Part shown: piece after piece, positions 10,521 through 20,024 of the stretch
Layout: each line of letters opens with the position of its first letter
Numbering within the stretch: position 1 is the stretch's first letter
Assembly (NCBI GenBank): GCA_963782495.1
Contig: CAWAJU010000009.1
Location: 1 to 64,000 of the forward strand
Reading direction: 5' to 3'
DNA length: 64,000 nucleotides
Origin: DASQBT01 sp963782495
GTDB lineage: Bacteria; Pseudomonadota; Gammaproteobacteria; Burkholderiales; Thiobacillaceae
Position numbers and translations under genes: made by a program
Notes under the pieces: generated by a model
The model's input: only the letters and a program-made list of their open reading frames with translations
Database searches by the model: none
Told to the model about the DNA's origin: nothing

Positions 10521-11943
10521 ATGACTGAAAATTCAAATTTGCACATCGCAGTAGTGGGCGGCGGACCCGGGGGTTATGCCGCGGCATTTCTGGCCGCCGA
10601 TCTCGGCCTCAAGGTCACGCTGATCGATCCCGAAGCCAACCCGGGCGGAGTTTGTCTTTACCGCGGCTGCATCCCTTCGAAGGCCTTGCTGCATGTGGCT
10701 AAGCTGATCGACGAATCCCGTCACGCCAAAAATTGGGGAATTGAATACGCCGATCCCAGGATTGATTTGTCCCGCCTGCGCTCGTGGAAAGAAGGCGTGG
10801 TCAAGAAACTGACGGGCGGTCTGGGCGTCCTCTCCAAGCAGCGCAAGGTTGAATACATTCAGGGACGCGCCGCCTTTGAAAATTCGAATACGCTGCGAAT
10901 CTCGAAACGGCGGCGGCGATGAAAGCATAACCTTCGATCGCATTATCCTCGCGACCGGATCGCGTCCGGCAATCATTCCCGCATTTAAGCTCGATACACC
11001 GCGAGTCATGGATTCTACCTCCGCGTTGGATTTGAGCGAGGTGCCGGGCACGCTGCTCGTCATCGGCGGCGGTTACATTGGCCTGGAGTTGGGCACCGTA
11101 TATGCCGCGCTGGGCGCGAAAGTTTCCGTGGTTGAAATGCTGTCCGGCTTGCTTCCCGGCGCCGACCGCGATCTGGTCCTTCCCCTGCACAAGCGGATCG
11201 AGAAGAGTTTTGCTTCAATCATGCTGAACACGACCGTGGCCGCGGTGAAAGATGAAGGCACCGGCATCCGCGTGACCTTCGATGGCCCCGAGGTCAAGGA
11301 ACGCGAAATGGTTTTCGATAAGGTTCTGGTCTCAGTCGGACGCAAGCCGAATTCTGAAATCCCGGGCCTCGACAAAACGAAAGTGCAGGTTGGTCCGCGC
11401 GGATTCATCCAGGTGAACCAGCAGTTGCAAACCAGCGATCCCGCGATTTACGCGATCGGTGACGTAGTGGGTGAACCCATGCTGGCTCACAAGGCCTCGC
11501 ACCAGGGACGCACCGCGGTCGAAGCCATCGCCGGACACAAAGTTGCATTCGAGCCGGCCGCTATTCCCGCTGTCGTATTCACCGATCCTGAGATTGCCTG
11601 GTGCGGTCTCACCGAAACTCAGGCCCAGAAAGAGAACCGCGAGATCACTGTCGCGAAATTTCCCTGGGCTGCGTCAGGACGGGCCATGACCCTCGATCGC
11701 ACCGAGGGCATGACCAAACTGATCCTCGATCCGCAGACCGAACGCGTGCTGGGCGTGGGCATCGTTGGCGCTGGCGCGGGAGAACTCATCGCGGAAGGCG
11801 TTCTGGCGGTTGAGATGGCCGCTCTGGCCAAAGACATCGCCCTGACTATCCACCCGCATCCAACGCTTTCTGAAACCGTGATGCAGGCCGCCGAAGTTTT
11901 CTTCGGCACCAGCACCGACATCTACCGGCCGAAAAAGGCCTGA
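10521..11943 (+). CDS. lpdA: Dihydrolipoamide dehydrogenase E3 (one frameshift)
   Basis: This is the E3 flavoprotein that reoxidises dihydrolipoamide on E2 with NAD+. The FAD motif is VVGGGPGGYAAA (residues 11-22). The redox disulfide is C45/C50 in GGVCLYRGCIPSKALL. The NAD-binding motif VIGGGYIGLELG and the C-terminal catalytic HPHPTLSE are present. The frame breaks near 10900, just after NSNTLRIS. Removing one base there gives 474 codons, the usual size for the family. The ATG at 10521 has only a weak ribosome site. It closes the three-gene PDH operon, so E3 is probably dedicated to PDH here, although it could also serve the glycine cleavage genes at 42-46.5 kb. Confidence 0.9.
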
Positions 11944-11948
11944 GCGTC

Positions 11949-12025
11949 ATGTGGGCGCGAGCGTCCCGCTCGTGCTGCGCAGTGCAATCGGACGCAAGCA
12001 CGAGCGAGGGCGCTCGCGCCTACAT
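11949..12025. repeat. Palindromic intergenic element, GCGCGAGCG type (copy 2)
   Basis: It has the same arms as the copy at 8558-8630: GGGCGCGAGCGTCCCGCTCG on the left and CGCTCGCGCCTACAT on the right, with a different central spacer. It lies between the E3 gene and the mscS-family gene. Confidence 0.85.
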
Positions 12026-12046
12026 TACAATCGTGGGAAGAAGATC

Positions 12047-13813
12047 ATGTTCACTTTGCTAAAGCGAGCCCTGTGGCTGCCCCTCTTTCTGGCGATTGTT
12101 CTGCCGGCCTCGGCATACCAGCTACTGCCAGGACAATCACCCGCCACTCCCGCCAACGGGACTGCCCCGGCCGCCGACCCGCTTGGGCGGACCACTCCCA
12201 GCGGCACCTTGTATGGATTTCTCCAGGCAGCACAGGCTGGAAACTATTCGATTGCCGCGGAGTATCTGCAAATGTCCGCCGCCCGGCGCCAGAGCCAGGG
12301 GGAAGATGTTGCTTCCAAACTGAAAGTCGTGATCGACCGCGCGTTTACCGGCGACCTGCGGCAAATCAGCAATCAACCGGAGGGAACTCCGCAAGAGGGA
12401 ATGCCGCTCGACAAGCAGCGAGTTGGCAATTTGAATTCGGGCGAAGTCGATGTTCCGCTCGTTCTTGTCCGCGTCGTCGATCCCGATGGGGGGAAGGTCT
12501 GGCTCATCTCCAACGATACTCTGGCCCGGCTTCCCGAGCTTTACGAACAAGCTGCGGTGCACCAGGTCGAGACCCACCTTCCTCAGTTCCTGGTGCTTCA
12601 TCAGTTCGCGGGTCTGCCGCTATGGCAGTGGCTGGCGCTTCTGCTCGCGGTTCCGGTAGCTGCGCTCCTGGGATGGCTGGTGGTGCAGTTCCTCCGCCTA
12701 CCCTGGTATTTCTGGGCGCGCTACCGCAAACATGCGATTGCTCAAGCGTGGGGTTCTTTCGTCCGGCCGCTGTGGTTGGTCCTGGGAACGCTGGCCCACC
12801 GCATTCTGATGGGGTATGTTCGTCTGCCCGTGCTGCAACGGCATCGCTATCAGCAGGTTGCCGGAGTGGTGGCGATCATTGGCGCCAATTGGCTGCTTTG
12901 GCGGGTCCTTCGGGAAGTTCTCCGAAGCGTGCGTCAGCGCGCCGTTCTGTCCGGACGGATGGGCACTAGTTCGCTCATGATTCTGGGCGAAAGGGTGCTC
13001 AAGGCTGCCATTGTCCTGCTGGCAATTTTCACCATTCTCGGCACCCTGGGCTTCAATCTCACCACCCTCCTCGCTGGAGTCGGTATCGGCGGTCTCGCCA
13101 TCGCCTTTGCGGCGCAAAAAACGCTGGAAAACCTCTTCGGCGGCGTTTCCGTTCTGGGGGACGAAGTAATCCGGGTCGGCGATTTCTGCCGCTTCGGCGA
13201 CAAGGTAGGAACGGTCGAGGATATCAGCCTGCGCTCCACCCGGGTACGGACCAACGACCGGACCCAACTGTCGATTCCCAATGGTTCGTTGGCGACCATG
13301 ACCCTGGAGAATTTCAGCCGGCGCGACAAAATTCTACTCAACATCAAGATTGGGTTGCGCTACGAGACATCTCCTGACCAGATGCGCTACGTGCTGGTGC
13401 AAATCCGTCGGTTGCTGTACGAACATCCCAAAATCGAGACCCCAGGCGCTCGCAACCGTTTCATTGCTTTCGACGAGAGCGCGCTCACCATGGAAATCTT
13501 TTGTTATGTCCTGACCCAGGATTATGGCCAGTTCCTTACCATCAAGGAAGATATCCTCCTCCGGATTATGGATATCGTGGATGCCGCCGGAACTGGCTTC
13601 GCTTTCCCGTCTCAGACTGTCTACTTGGGACGCGATACAGGATTGAACAAAGAGAAAGCGGAACAAGCTTCCCTGCAGGTGCAGAAGTGGCGGGAGAGCA
13701 ACCAACTGCCCTTCCCGGATTTTCCGCCTGAGGAGATTTCGGAGTTAAGTAATTCGCTGCCCTATCCTCAACCCGGTTCAGCCGTAGGAAGCAAGCCGTC
13801 GACACCTGAGTAG
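12047..13813 (+). CDS. MscS-family mechanosensitive ion channel
   Basis: This is a 588-residue inner-membrane channel that should open under membrane tension to release osmolytes. A signal peptide (LWLPLFLAIVLPASA, ending near residue 24) precedes a periplasmic region of about 150 residues. Several membrane helices follow, and the pore helix is rich in Gly/Ala (LAGVGIGGLAIAFAAQKTLENLFGG). The MscS beta domain comes next (DEVIRVGDFCRFGDKVGTVEDISLRST and IPNGSLATMTLENFSRR), then the cytoplasmic domain. The ATG at 12047 has GGGAAGAAG upstream and gives the clean signal peptide; a longer frame from 11951 runs through the palindrome and is rejected. It sits in the same direction after the PDH genes but is probably unrelated in function. 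Confidence 0.88.
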   Translation: MFTLLKRALWLPLFLAIVLPASAYQLLPGQSPATPANGTAPAADPLGRTTPSGTLYGFLQAAQAGNYSIAAEYLQMSAARRQSQGEDVASKLKVVIDRAFTGDLRQISNQPEGTPQEGMPLDKQRVGNLNSGEVDVPLVLVRVVDPDGGKVWLISNDTLARLPELYEQAAVHQVETHLPQFLVLHQFAGLPLWQWLALLLAVPVAALLGWLVVQFLRLPWYFWARYRKHAIAQAWGSFVRPLWLVLGTLAHRILMGYVRLPVLQRHRYQQVAGVVAIIGANWLLWRVLREVLRSVRQRAVLSGRMGTSSLMILGERVLKAAIVLLAIFTILGTLGFNLTTLLAGVGIGGLAIAFAAQKTLENLFGGVSVLGDEVIRVGDFCRFGDKVGTVEDISLRSTRVRTNDRTQLSIPNGSLATMTLENFSRRDKILLNIKIGLRYETSPDQMRYVLVQIRRLLYEHPKIETPGARNRFIAFDESALTMEIFCYVLTQDYGQFLTIKEDILLRIMDIVDAAGTGFAFPSQTVYLGRDTGLNKEKAEQASLQVQKWRESNQLPFPDFPPEEISELSNSLPYPQPGSAVGSKPSTPE

Positions 13814-14028
13814 AACTAAGCAATCTCTGCACGATAGTCTAGAGACTTTGGAATCGGGTCAGTGAGCGCGGACTTCCATGATCCGCGTTTTTCCCCGGTG
13901 GGAAGAGGGCTCAACTAACAAGGGCCTCTCAAGTGCTGGAAACGCAGCCCATTTCTCGGTCCCGGGTTCCGGGCGATCCTGGCGCGCCAGCATCGCTGTT
14001 CGCTTTCCCCGCGAATTTACGATCAAGT

Positions 14029-14044
14029 TGGCACGCGCAATGCC
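14029..14044 (+). promoter_or_regulatory. Sigma-54 promoter of the receiver-TonB gene
   Basis: The sequence TGGCACGCGCAATGCC has a perfect -24 element (TTGGCACG with the preceding T). The GC of the -12 element is exactly twelve bases after GG. The predicted transcript starts near 14055, 57 bases before the ATG. Confidence 0.65.
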
Positions 14045-14111
14045 AATCCCGCACATGCCAATTACCAGCGTAACTTGCTGCCTCTTACCACCCTACCTAC
14101 CATTAAACACT

Positions 14112-15991
14112 ATGAGTTACCAAGCGCTCTTATTCTGTCCGGATGAAAAAACGGCCCGCGTTGTCACCCAGGTTTTAAGTGAGCTCGAGTTTACCGTCGA
14201 GCCCTGCCACGAACCTTTTGCGGCGGTCAAAAAGTTAATGGTCCAACACTTCGACGCGCTTGTGGTGGACTGCGACAACGAGCAGAACGCTGCGTTGTTG
14301 TTTAAGAGCGCGCGCAATTCAGGTTCGAACCAGGCCTCGCTGGCGGTTGCGGTGGTCGAAGGACAGACCGGCGTGGCCAAGGCTTTCCGCCTCGGCGCGA
14401 ATCTGGTGCTCACCAAACCCATTCATGTGGAGCAGTCCAAAGGCACGCTGCGGGTTGCGCGTGGCCTGCTGCGCAAAGGACAGGCGGCCAAGCCTGTTGT
14501 CGCCGGCGCGCCGAACGCAACGCCGGCTTCGCTTCCGCAACCATCGATTCCGGCGCCTTTTCCGCCGCAGCAATCTTTCGCAACACCTCCGTCCGCCAGC
14601 GCTTCAGCGTTTGAGCTGGATGCGGAACCGTCGCCCCAGCCCGATGTCGTAGATGCGGCGCTGCTGGAGTACATGCCCGATTCTCCGCGTGCGGGCTCGG
14701 AAGACACAACGCAGGCCGCGGCAGAGTCCGACCCATCGAAACAATATCCCTGGCAACCGCGTAAGCCTATGGCGGAGCCGATGGCGTCAGCGCTGCGCCG
14801 GGCCGCGGAAGCTGCAGGCAAGTCCGAGTTCGATGCTGCTGCTCCTCGCCCCGCGGGTGCTCAGTCCGGCACGCCGCAGGCTAGCTCTCACGGGAAGTCA
14901 GGCGCGGCTGCCGCGCCGGCTCGCGCCAAGGAAATTCCGGCGCCCGACGCAAAAAGTCTCGCATTGGAACCGACCGCCAGCGCGATATCAGCGCCTTCCT
15001 TGTCGACGCTCCTCAAGCAACGGGAAAAGAAGATATCGGCAAGACAGAAGATCCTTCAGCCAGTGCGGACTGGGATGCGAGCTCGGGCTTGGCTACCGCT
15101 GCAGCGCCCAGCTTTAGTTCGCTCGATGATGGCCAGCAAGCGTCCGGTGGCGGCAGCAAGAAGACCCTTTTGGTCGCTATCCTGCTGATCGGACTTGCGG
15201 CCGCTGCATATTTCGGGTGGACCAAAATGCACTCTGGCGCGCAGCAGCCATCGATTCAGCAATCCGCTGCACCCGCCACTTCGGGAACGGCTGCGCTGCC
15301 TCCACAACCGGTGGCAGGTGCAGAGGTCCAACCTGCGGCTGGCGAGGGTGTGGCTCAACCGTCGCAACCGGACTTGGGGGGCACAAGTTCTGCTCCGGTT
15401 TCGTCCAAGCCGTCGGCTGCAGTGGTCGCGGAAATTCCCGGAACCAAAAGCACCGCGCCAGCCAAGGCCCCTTCCACGGCAGATGAAGGCGCCAACATCA
15501 CGGTTACCGAACCTGGCAAAGCGGCGCCAGAGCCCGTCTTAGTGGTGCAGAACGACTCCGCCACGCCGGCCAAGGCACAGGCCCCGGTACCGGAGCCTGT
15601 GCAGGCGCCGGATGCGTCCAGTATTGCGACGGGCGCAAGCAGCAGCGCTGTGTCCCGTATTGTGAATACGGGCGCCATCAACGCCCGCAAGGCGACACCC
15701 CAACAGACGCTGAGAATTTCGCAGGGCGTTACCGAGGGGCTGCTGGTCAAACGAATTCAGCCTATCTATCCTCCGCAGGCCCGGCAGATGCATCTCGAAG
15801 GTATTGTCGAACTGCAGGCGAACATCTCTCAGTCGGGAAATATTACCGGCGTTAAACAAGTCAGCGGCGACCAGATTCTGGGACGTGCCGCCATCGATGC
15901 CGTTCGGCAGTGGAAGTACAAACCTTATTACCTGAATGGTCAGCCGATTGAGATACAAACTCAGATCTCGGTGATCTTCAAACTTCCGTAG
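14112..15991 (+). CDS. Receiver-like / transmembrane / TonB C-terminal fusion protein (one frameshift)
   Basis: This is a roughly 626-residue protein of a type seen in Acidobacteriota. Residues 1-120 look like a response-regulator receiver (LLFCPDEKTARVV, DALVVDCDNEQ, LVLTKPI), with Asp and Lys kept. A long Pro/Ala/Gln-rich linker follows, then one membrane segment (LLVAILLIGLAAAAYFGW). A second linker leads to a TonB C-terminal domain (VKRIQPIYPPQARQ, DAVRQWKYKPYYLNGQP) that should lie in the periplasm and energise an outer-membrane receptor or bind an envelope partner. The frame breaks near 15025 in an A-rich run; one added base joins both parts over 627 codons. The ATG at 14112 is preferred over an upstream frame from 13878 because the receiver begins there and a sigma-54 promoter lies 57-83 bases before it. 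Confidence 0.75.
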
Positions 15992-16016
15992 AGCGGAATT
16001 TCAAGAACATAGTCTG

Positions 16017-16053
16017 ACGGCGCAAGGCAGCCTGCTTGCGCCGTTTCCTTTTG
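16017..16053 (+). terminator. Rho-independent terminator after the TonB fusion gene
   Basis: The stem ACGGCGCAAG/CTTGCGCCGT has ten pairs, an eight-base loop and a TTCCTTTT tail. It lies 26 bases past the stop at 15991. Confidence 0.85.
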
Positions 16054-16140
16054 CCGCCCAACCGCGTTCGCCGCCCGAGTTATAATCATGAGATGCCTAC
16101 TCGCTCAAATTGCCTTCTGTGAGGGGCCAGACCCCGTTTT

Positions 16141-18132
16141 ATGGACTTCAAACTCGTTAGCGACTACAAACCGCGCGGCGACCAGGGTACTGCCATCGAA
16201 GCGTTGGTCCGAGGTGTTTTTGATCGGGAGCAGCACCAGGTTTTGTTGGGAGTGACCGGGTCGGGCAAGACGTACACCATGGCCAAGGTGATCGAGCAAG
16301 CCAACCGGCCTGCAATCGTGATGGCCCATAACAAGACCCTGGCCGCCCAGCTTTACCACGAATTTAAGAGCTTCTTCCCTCATAATGCAGTGGAATATTT
16401 TGTCTCTTATTACGACTATTACCAGCCCGAAGCCTACGTTCCCGCGGCCGATCTTTACATCGAAAAGGAAGCCACCATCAATGATGAGTTGGACAAGCTT
16501 CGACTGTCGGCCACGCGCTCTCTGTTCGAGCGGCGAGACTGCCTGATCGTGGCTTCGGTGAGCTGCATTTACGGCCTGGGCTCTCCCGAAGCGTATTACG
16601 GCATGCTGCTCTTTCTGGAGAAGGGCCAGAAGATCAAGCGCGAGGACATCACCCGCAAGCTGGTCGAGATTCTTTACGAGCGCACCGACGGAGACTTCCG
16701 GCGTGGAACCTTTCGCGTGCGCGGCGACGTCATCGAAATTTTCCCCACCTACGACGACATGGCGTACCGGATTGAATTGTGGGGCGACGAAGTTGAATCG
16801 CTGTCGCAGATCGATCCTCTGTTCGGCACCGTAAAGCAAAAGTATGTACGCCTGCCTATTTATCCCAAAACCCATTACGTGATGAAGCCGGAGACGCGCT
16901 CCAAGGCGGTCGATTCGATCCGGGCGGAGCTTGCATGGTGGGAAGCCGAGCAGGAAAAGCAGGGCCACCTGGTAGAGGCGCAGCGGGTCCACCAGCGCAC
17001 CATGTACGACCTGGAGATGATCAAAGCCATGGGCTATTGCCATGGCATCGAGAACTACTCCCGCCACTTTACCGGACGGCTGCCCGGAGAGCCTCCGCCG
17101 ACGCTGCTCGATTATTTCCCGCGCGACTACCTGATGTTCATCGACGAGTCACACCAGACGGTGCCGCAATTGCACGGCATGTATCATGGCGACCGTTCTC
17201 GCAAGGAAACCCTGGTCGAATATGGTTTCCGGCTGCCTTCAGCGCTGGATAATCGTCCCCTGACCTTCGACGAATTCGAACACCGGATGAACCAGATCAT
17301 CTATGTCTCGGCCACGCCCGGCCCTTACGAACTGACCAAATCGGCGGGCGTCGTAGTGGAACAGATCATCCGTCCTACGGGCCTGATTGATCCGCCGGTT
17401 GAAATTCGGCCGGTGAAAGGGCAGATCGACGACCTGCTGCATGAGATTCGTGGGCGCGTGTCCCGGGGAGAACGCGTGCTGGTGACTACGCTCACCAAAC
17501 GCATGGCGGAAGACCTGGCGGAGTATTACAGCGAAGTCGGTGTGAAATGCCGCTACATGCACTCCGAAATCGAGACCCTGGAGAGAGTAAAAATTCTGCG
17601 CGATCTGCGCAAAGGCGAGTTCGACGTGCTGATCGGCATCAACCTGTTGCGCGAAGGTCTCGATCTGCCGGAAGTCTCCCTGGTTGCGATTCTCGATGCC
17701 GACAAGGAAGGCTTTCTGCGTTCCGCCGGGTCACTGATCCAGACGATCGGCCGCTGCGCGCGCAATCTCAATGGCCGCGCCCTTCTGTATGCCGACCGCA
17801 TGACCGATTCAATGAAGAAAGCTCTCAGCGAAACCGATCGCCGGCGTGCCATCCAGGTCGCCTACAACGAGGCCAACGGAATCACGCCGGAGTCCATCAT
17901 CCGTCCGCTCGAAATGTCTCTGGCTCGAATCATCGAAGCCGACTATGCCGACCTCACCGACGTCGAAGCCGAAGGCCTGCCCGACTTCAAGTCCCAGGAA
18001 GAACTGGATGCCTACATCGCCAAGCTGGAAAGCGATATGCGCGAAGCCGCCAAGCGCTTCGAGTTCGAGAAAGCGGCCAAGCTGCGGGATACGATCAAAG
18101 AGCTGAGGACGAAAGAATTTTTGTTCGCGTAG
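16141..18132 (+). CDS. uvrB: Excinuclease ABC subunit B
   Basis: This is the 663-residue DNA-damage-loading helicase of nucleotide excision repair, working with UvrA and UvrC. Walker A is GVTGSGKTYT (residues 37-46). The beta-hairpin that clamps DNA reads YYDYYQPEAYVP, and the Walker B helicase motif is MFIDESHQ. Helicase motif VI is QTIGRCARN. The C-terminal UVR motif ends the protein (KRFEFEKAAKLRDTIKEL). Length is standard. A TATAAT hexamer is at 16081-16086. A small hairpin (GGGG at 16123, CCCC at 16132) lies directly before the ATG and covers the purine-rich ribosome site, which might dampen translation. No LexA-type box was seen. Confidence 0.97.
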   Translation: MDFKLVSDYKPRGDQGTAIEALVRGVFDREQHQVLLGVTGSGKTYTMAKVIEQANRPAIVMAHNKTLAAQLYHEFKSFFPHNAVEYFVSYYDYYQPEAYVPAADLYIEKEATINDELDKLRLSATRSLFERRDCLIVASVSCIYGLGSPEAYYGMLLFLEKGQKIKREDITRKLVEILYERTDGDFRRGTFRVRGDVIEIFPTYDDMAYRIELWGDEVESLSQIDPLFGTVKQKYVRLPIYPKTHYVMKPETRSKAVDSIRAELAWWEAEQEKQGHLVEAQRVHQRTMYDLEMIKAMGYCHGIENYSRHFTGRLPGEPPPTLLDYFPRDYLMFIDESHQTVPQLHGMYHGDRSRKETLVEYGFRLPSALDNRPLTFDEFEHRMNQIIYVSATPGPYELTKSAGVVVEQIIRPTGLIDPPVEIRPVKGQIDDLLHEIRGRVSRGERVLVTTLTKRMAEDLAEYYSEVGVKCRYMHSEIETLERVKILRDLRKGEFDVLIGINLLREGLDLPEVSLVAILDADKEGFLRSAGSLIQTIGRCARNLNGRALLYADRMTDSMKKALSETDRRRAIQVAYNEANGITPESIIRPLEMSLARIIEADYADLTDVEAEGLPDFKSQEELDAYIAKLESDMREAAKRFEFEKAAKLRDTIKELRTKEFLFA

Positions 18133-18189
18133 CTGAGAACTGAGAACTCAGATCTGACAACTGGGTTGAAGGAAGTCCATTCCGGCTGC

Positions 18190-18873
18190 TCAGGCGCCCG
18201 CGCGGGCAGTCCGAACCCTGGTTCTGGCGTCGTTTTCTGCTTGCTGCTCCACGGCATTCAGCTCTTTTTCAATCGATGAGAAGCGTTGCAGGATTTCGTG
18301 CATGCGCAGGGCCATGTTGCGGATGGTCTCAATCTGTGAGCGCTCTGCCGCTGGAAGCGAACCCGGTTCCAGCAACAGCAACTCGGAATTTCCCAGGATC
18401 GAAGTCAGGGCATTGTTCAGTGTGTGCCGCACGTCCAGCATGTAGCGGCCCAGCGCCGCTTGCCGCTCCAGTGCTTTGCCGGATTGTTCGGCGCGCTGCG
18501 CCCGGGCCAGGGTCTGGCCATGCCTTAAAATTTCCGAGGAAACTAATACCAGCGCATCCAGCCAGCCTTCCTGCTGATGCAGGAGGCTGACTCCCGGCTT
18601 CATCTGTCGGGCCTCTTGTGCGGACTGCTGGTCGTTTGCTACGAAGAGCACCGGATTTCCCGAGGGATCGAGCGATCGGAATACCGCGGGAAGAACCTCA
18701 GGACGAACCGTGCTCACGATGGCCATATCGAAACCTTCGGCATCGAGATCGCGGCAGAGGTCCCCTCCCATCAGGGTGAATGCCGGCGCGTTCCGTTCGC
18801 TTTCCCAACGGTCCATTACGACGCGCGAAAAATCCGCATCGTCTGAAATTATGAGTACCGTGGACTGGTCCAA
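18190..18873 (-). CDS. Receiver-like plus DHp (HisKA-type) protein without an ATPase domain
   Basis: This is a 227-residue cytoplasmic signalling protein. Residues 1-120 look like a receiver fold (VLIISDDADFSRVV, FDMAIVSTVRPEV), though the usual phospho-Asp position appears to be Ser/Thr. It ends in a two-helix DHp-like domain, RYMLDVRHTLNNALTSILGN, with the histidine-kinase H box and its Asn. No N, G1 or G2 boxes of an ATPase domain follow; the protein ends about 55 residues later. It could act as a phosphotransfer or dimerising partner, for example for the kinase at 22630-26502. The start is TTG at 18873, preceded by GGAGAGCGG. It is the last gene of the PilZ-like operon, 95 bases after its neighbour. 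Confidence 0.7.
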   Translation of the reverse strand: MDQSTVLIISDDADFSRVVMDRWESERNAPAFTLMGGDLCRDLDAEGFDMAIVSTVRPEVLPAVFRSLDPSGNPVLFVANDQQSAQEARQMKPGVSLLHQQEGWLDALVLVSSEILRHGQTLARAQRAEQSGKALERQAALGRYMLDVRHTLNNALTSILGNSELLLLEPGSLPAAERSQIETIRNMALRMHEILQRFSSIEKELNAVEQQAENDARTRVRTARAGA

Positions 18874-18968
18874 GTTCCGCTCTCCGTTCTTCTTTCCAGC
18901 GCGGCCAAGATCCTGCTCAGCAACCGTTGTGGCGAGTCATGGAATCCCGCGGCTTGATGATCTTCTGC

Positions 18969-20024
18969 CTAAGCTTGTTCGTTTCCCTCGGGCTCATCAG
19001 GACTGGCGGACGAATCCTGGTCCCATTCCGGCGCGGCGGTCACTTCGAACTCTGCAACTTCCGAGCCTGGGGCCGCAAACTGGGCGCCGGCTGACGCCGC
19101 TTTGGCGCGACCAGCCACGGGCGGAGGCGCCGTGCTTACCTTCTTGCTGCTGCGTGCAAGAGCCGCATCCACCACATTGCGTAAATCGACCAGCATGCGC
19201 AACGGACTGCCGGAGGAGTATTCGGCATGGAACATGACCTTCCAGGACTGGCAAATCATACGCAGCCGGGACACTGGCTCGTCGGCCGAAAACTGCGCCG
19301 ACCGGCAATCGAGGGTGCTTACGCCTCGGGCCTCCAGTTCCCGCAGGCCGTCCAGAATGGTGTTCAGGTCCTGATGCATCAGCCGAAAGAAGACCCGCCG
19401 CATCAGAAAGCTGAAGCGAGTGAACGCCACCATGGCGATGGGTTCGAAATAGTCATCACCAGCCGAGATCTTCAGCTTTCTGCCTTTTTCCAGAATGCTG
19501 CTGGTCAGCAATTCGTTCAAACTGTGGCAGGCGTTGGCTGACTGAATGAAGTCGTCGACCGATTCCAGCCACGAAGGAATCTGCAAATCGATGGTGCCCA
19601 GAACCGGTTCCAAGGTTTGGGCCACATAACTCAGGTCGACGTCGGCGTCTTCTAGGCGCGACGGAGCACAATGGGAAAAGAACTGGACCAGCAGGAAATC
19701 GATCTTGTCGCGGTCCGAGTCAATCCGGGTAGCGCGGTTGAGATGGTGCTCCAGCAAGGTTTGCAGACCCTCTTCGCTGGTTAGACTGGTGGTCTGGAGG
19801 AACTGGCGCAGTTGGTGGACCTGAATCTTCTGGTCCATTTCGAGAAACCACTGCCGGGCCTGTTCCACCGACTCTTGTGGCGGGTCTTCCAGGCCGGATT
19901 CGAGGTCGGGGCAAGAGGGCAGTTCGATGACAAACTCGCGCCCCAGCGCGCTGTACAGAGGATGGAGCAGGCGTGCTTCACGCCACTCCGCGGCCAAGTC
20001 CTGCTTTTTATGTTTTAGAGTCAT
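18969..20024 (-). CDS. Unknown 351-residue cytoplasmic protein
   Basis: I do not recognise a family. The protein is mainly helical in appearance, without signal peptide or membrane segment. It has many Leu/Asp/Glu residues over 1-290 and a disordered Ala/Pro/acidic tail over 290-351. Its start ATG overlaps the stop of the PilZ-like gene by ATGA (20021-20024), so the two are translationally coupled. Position between a PilZ-like protein and a receiver-DHp protein, and beside a chemosensory cluster, suggests a signalling role. No catalytic motif supports more. Confidence 0.6.
   Translation of the reverse strand: MTLKHKKQDLAAEWREARLLHPLYSALGREFVIELPSCPDLESGLEDPPQESVEQARQWFLEMDQKIQVHQLRQFLQTTSLTSEEGLQTLLEHHLNRATRIDSDRDKIDFLLVQFFSHCAPSRLEDADVDLSYVAQTLEPVLGTIDLQIPSWLESVDDFIQSANACHSLNELLTSSILEKGRKLKISAGDDYFEPIAMVAFTRFSFLMRRVFFRLMHQDLNTILDGLRELEARGVSTLDCRSAQFSADEPVSRLRMICQSWKVMFHAEYSSGSPLRMLVDLRNVVDAALARSSKKVSTAPPPVAGRAKAASAGAQFAAPGSEVAEFEVTAAPEWDQDSSASPDEPEGNEQA

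Noticed and set aside
13878..14111. Upstream extension of the receiver-TonB gene
   Set aside because: It contains no conserved sequence and overlaps the sigma-54 promoter and its predicted transcription start.
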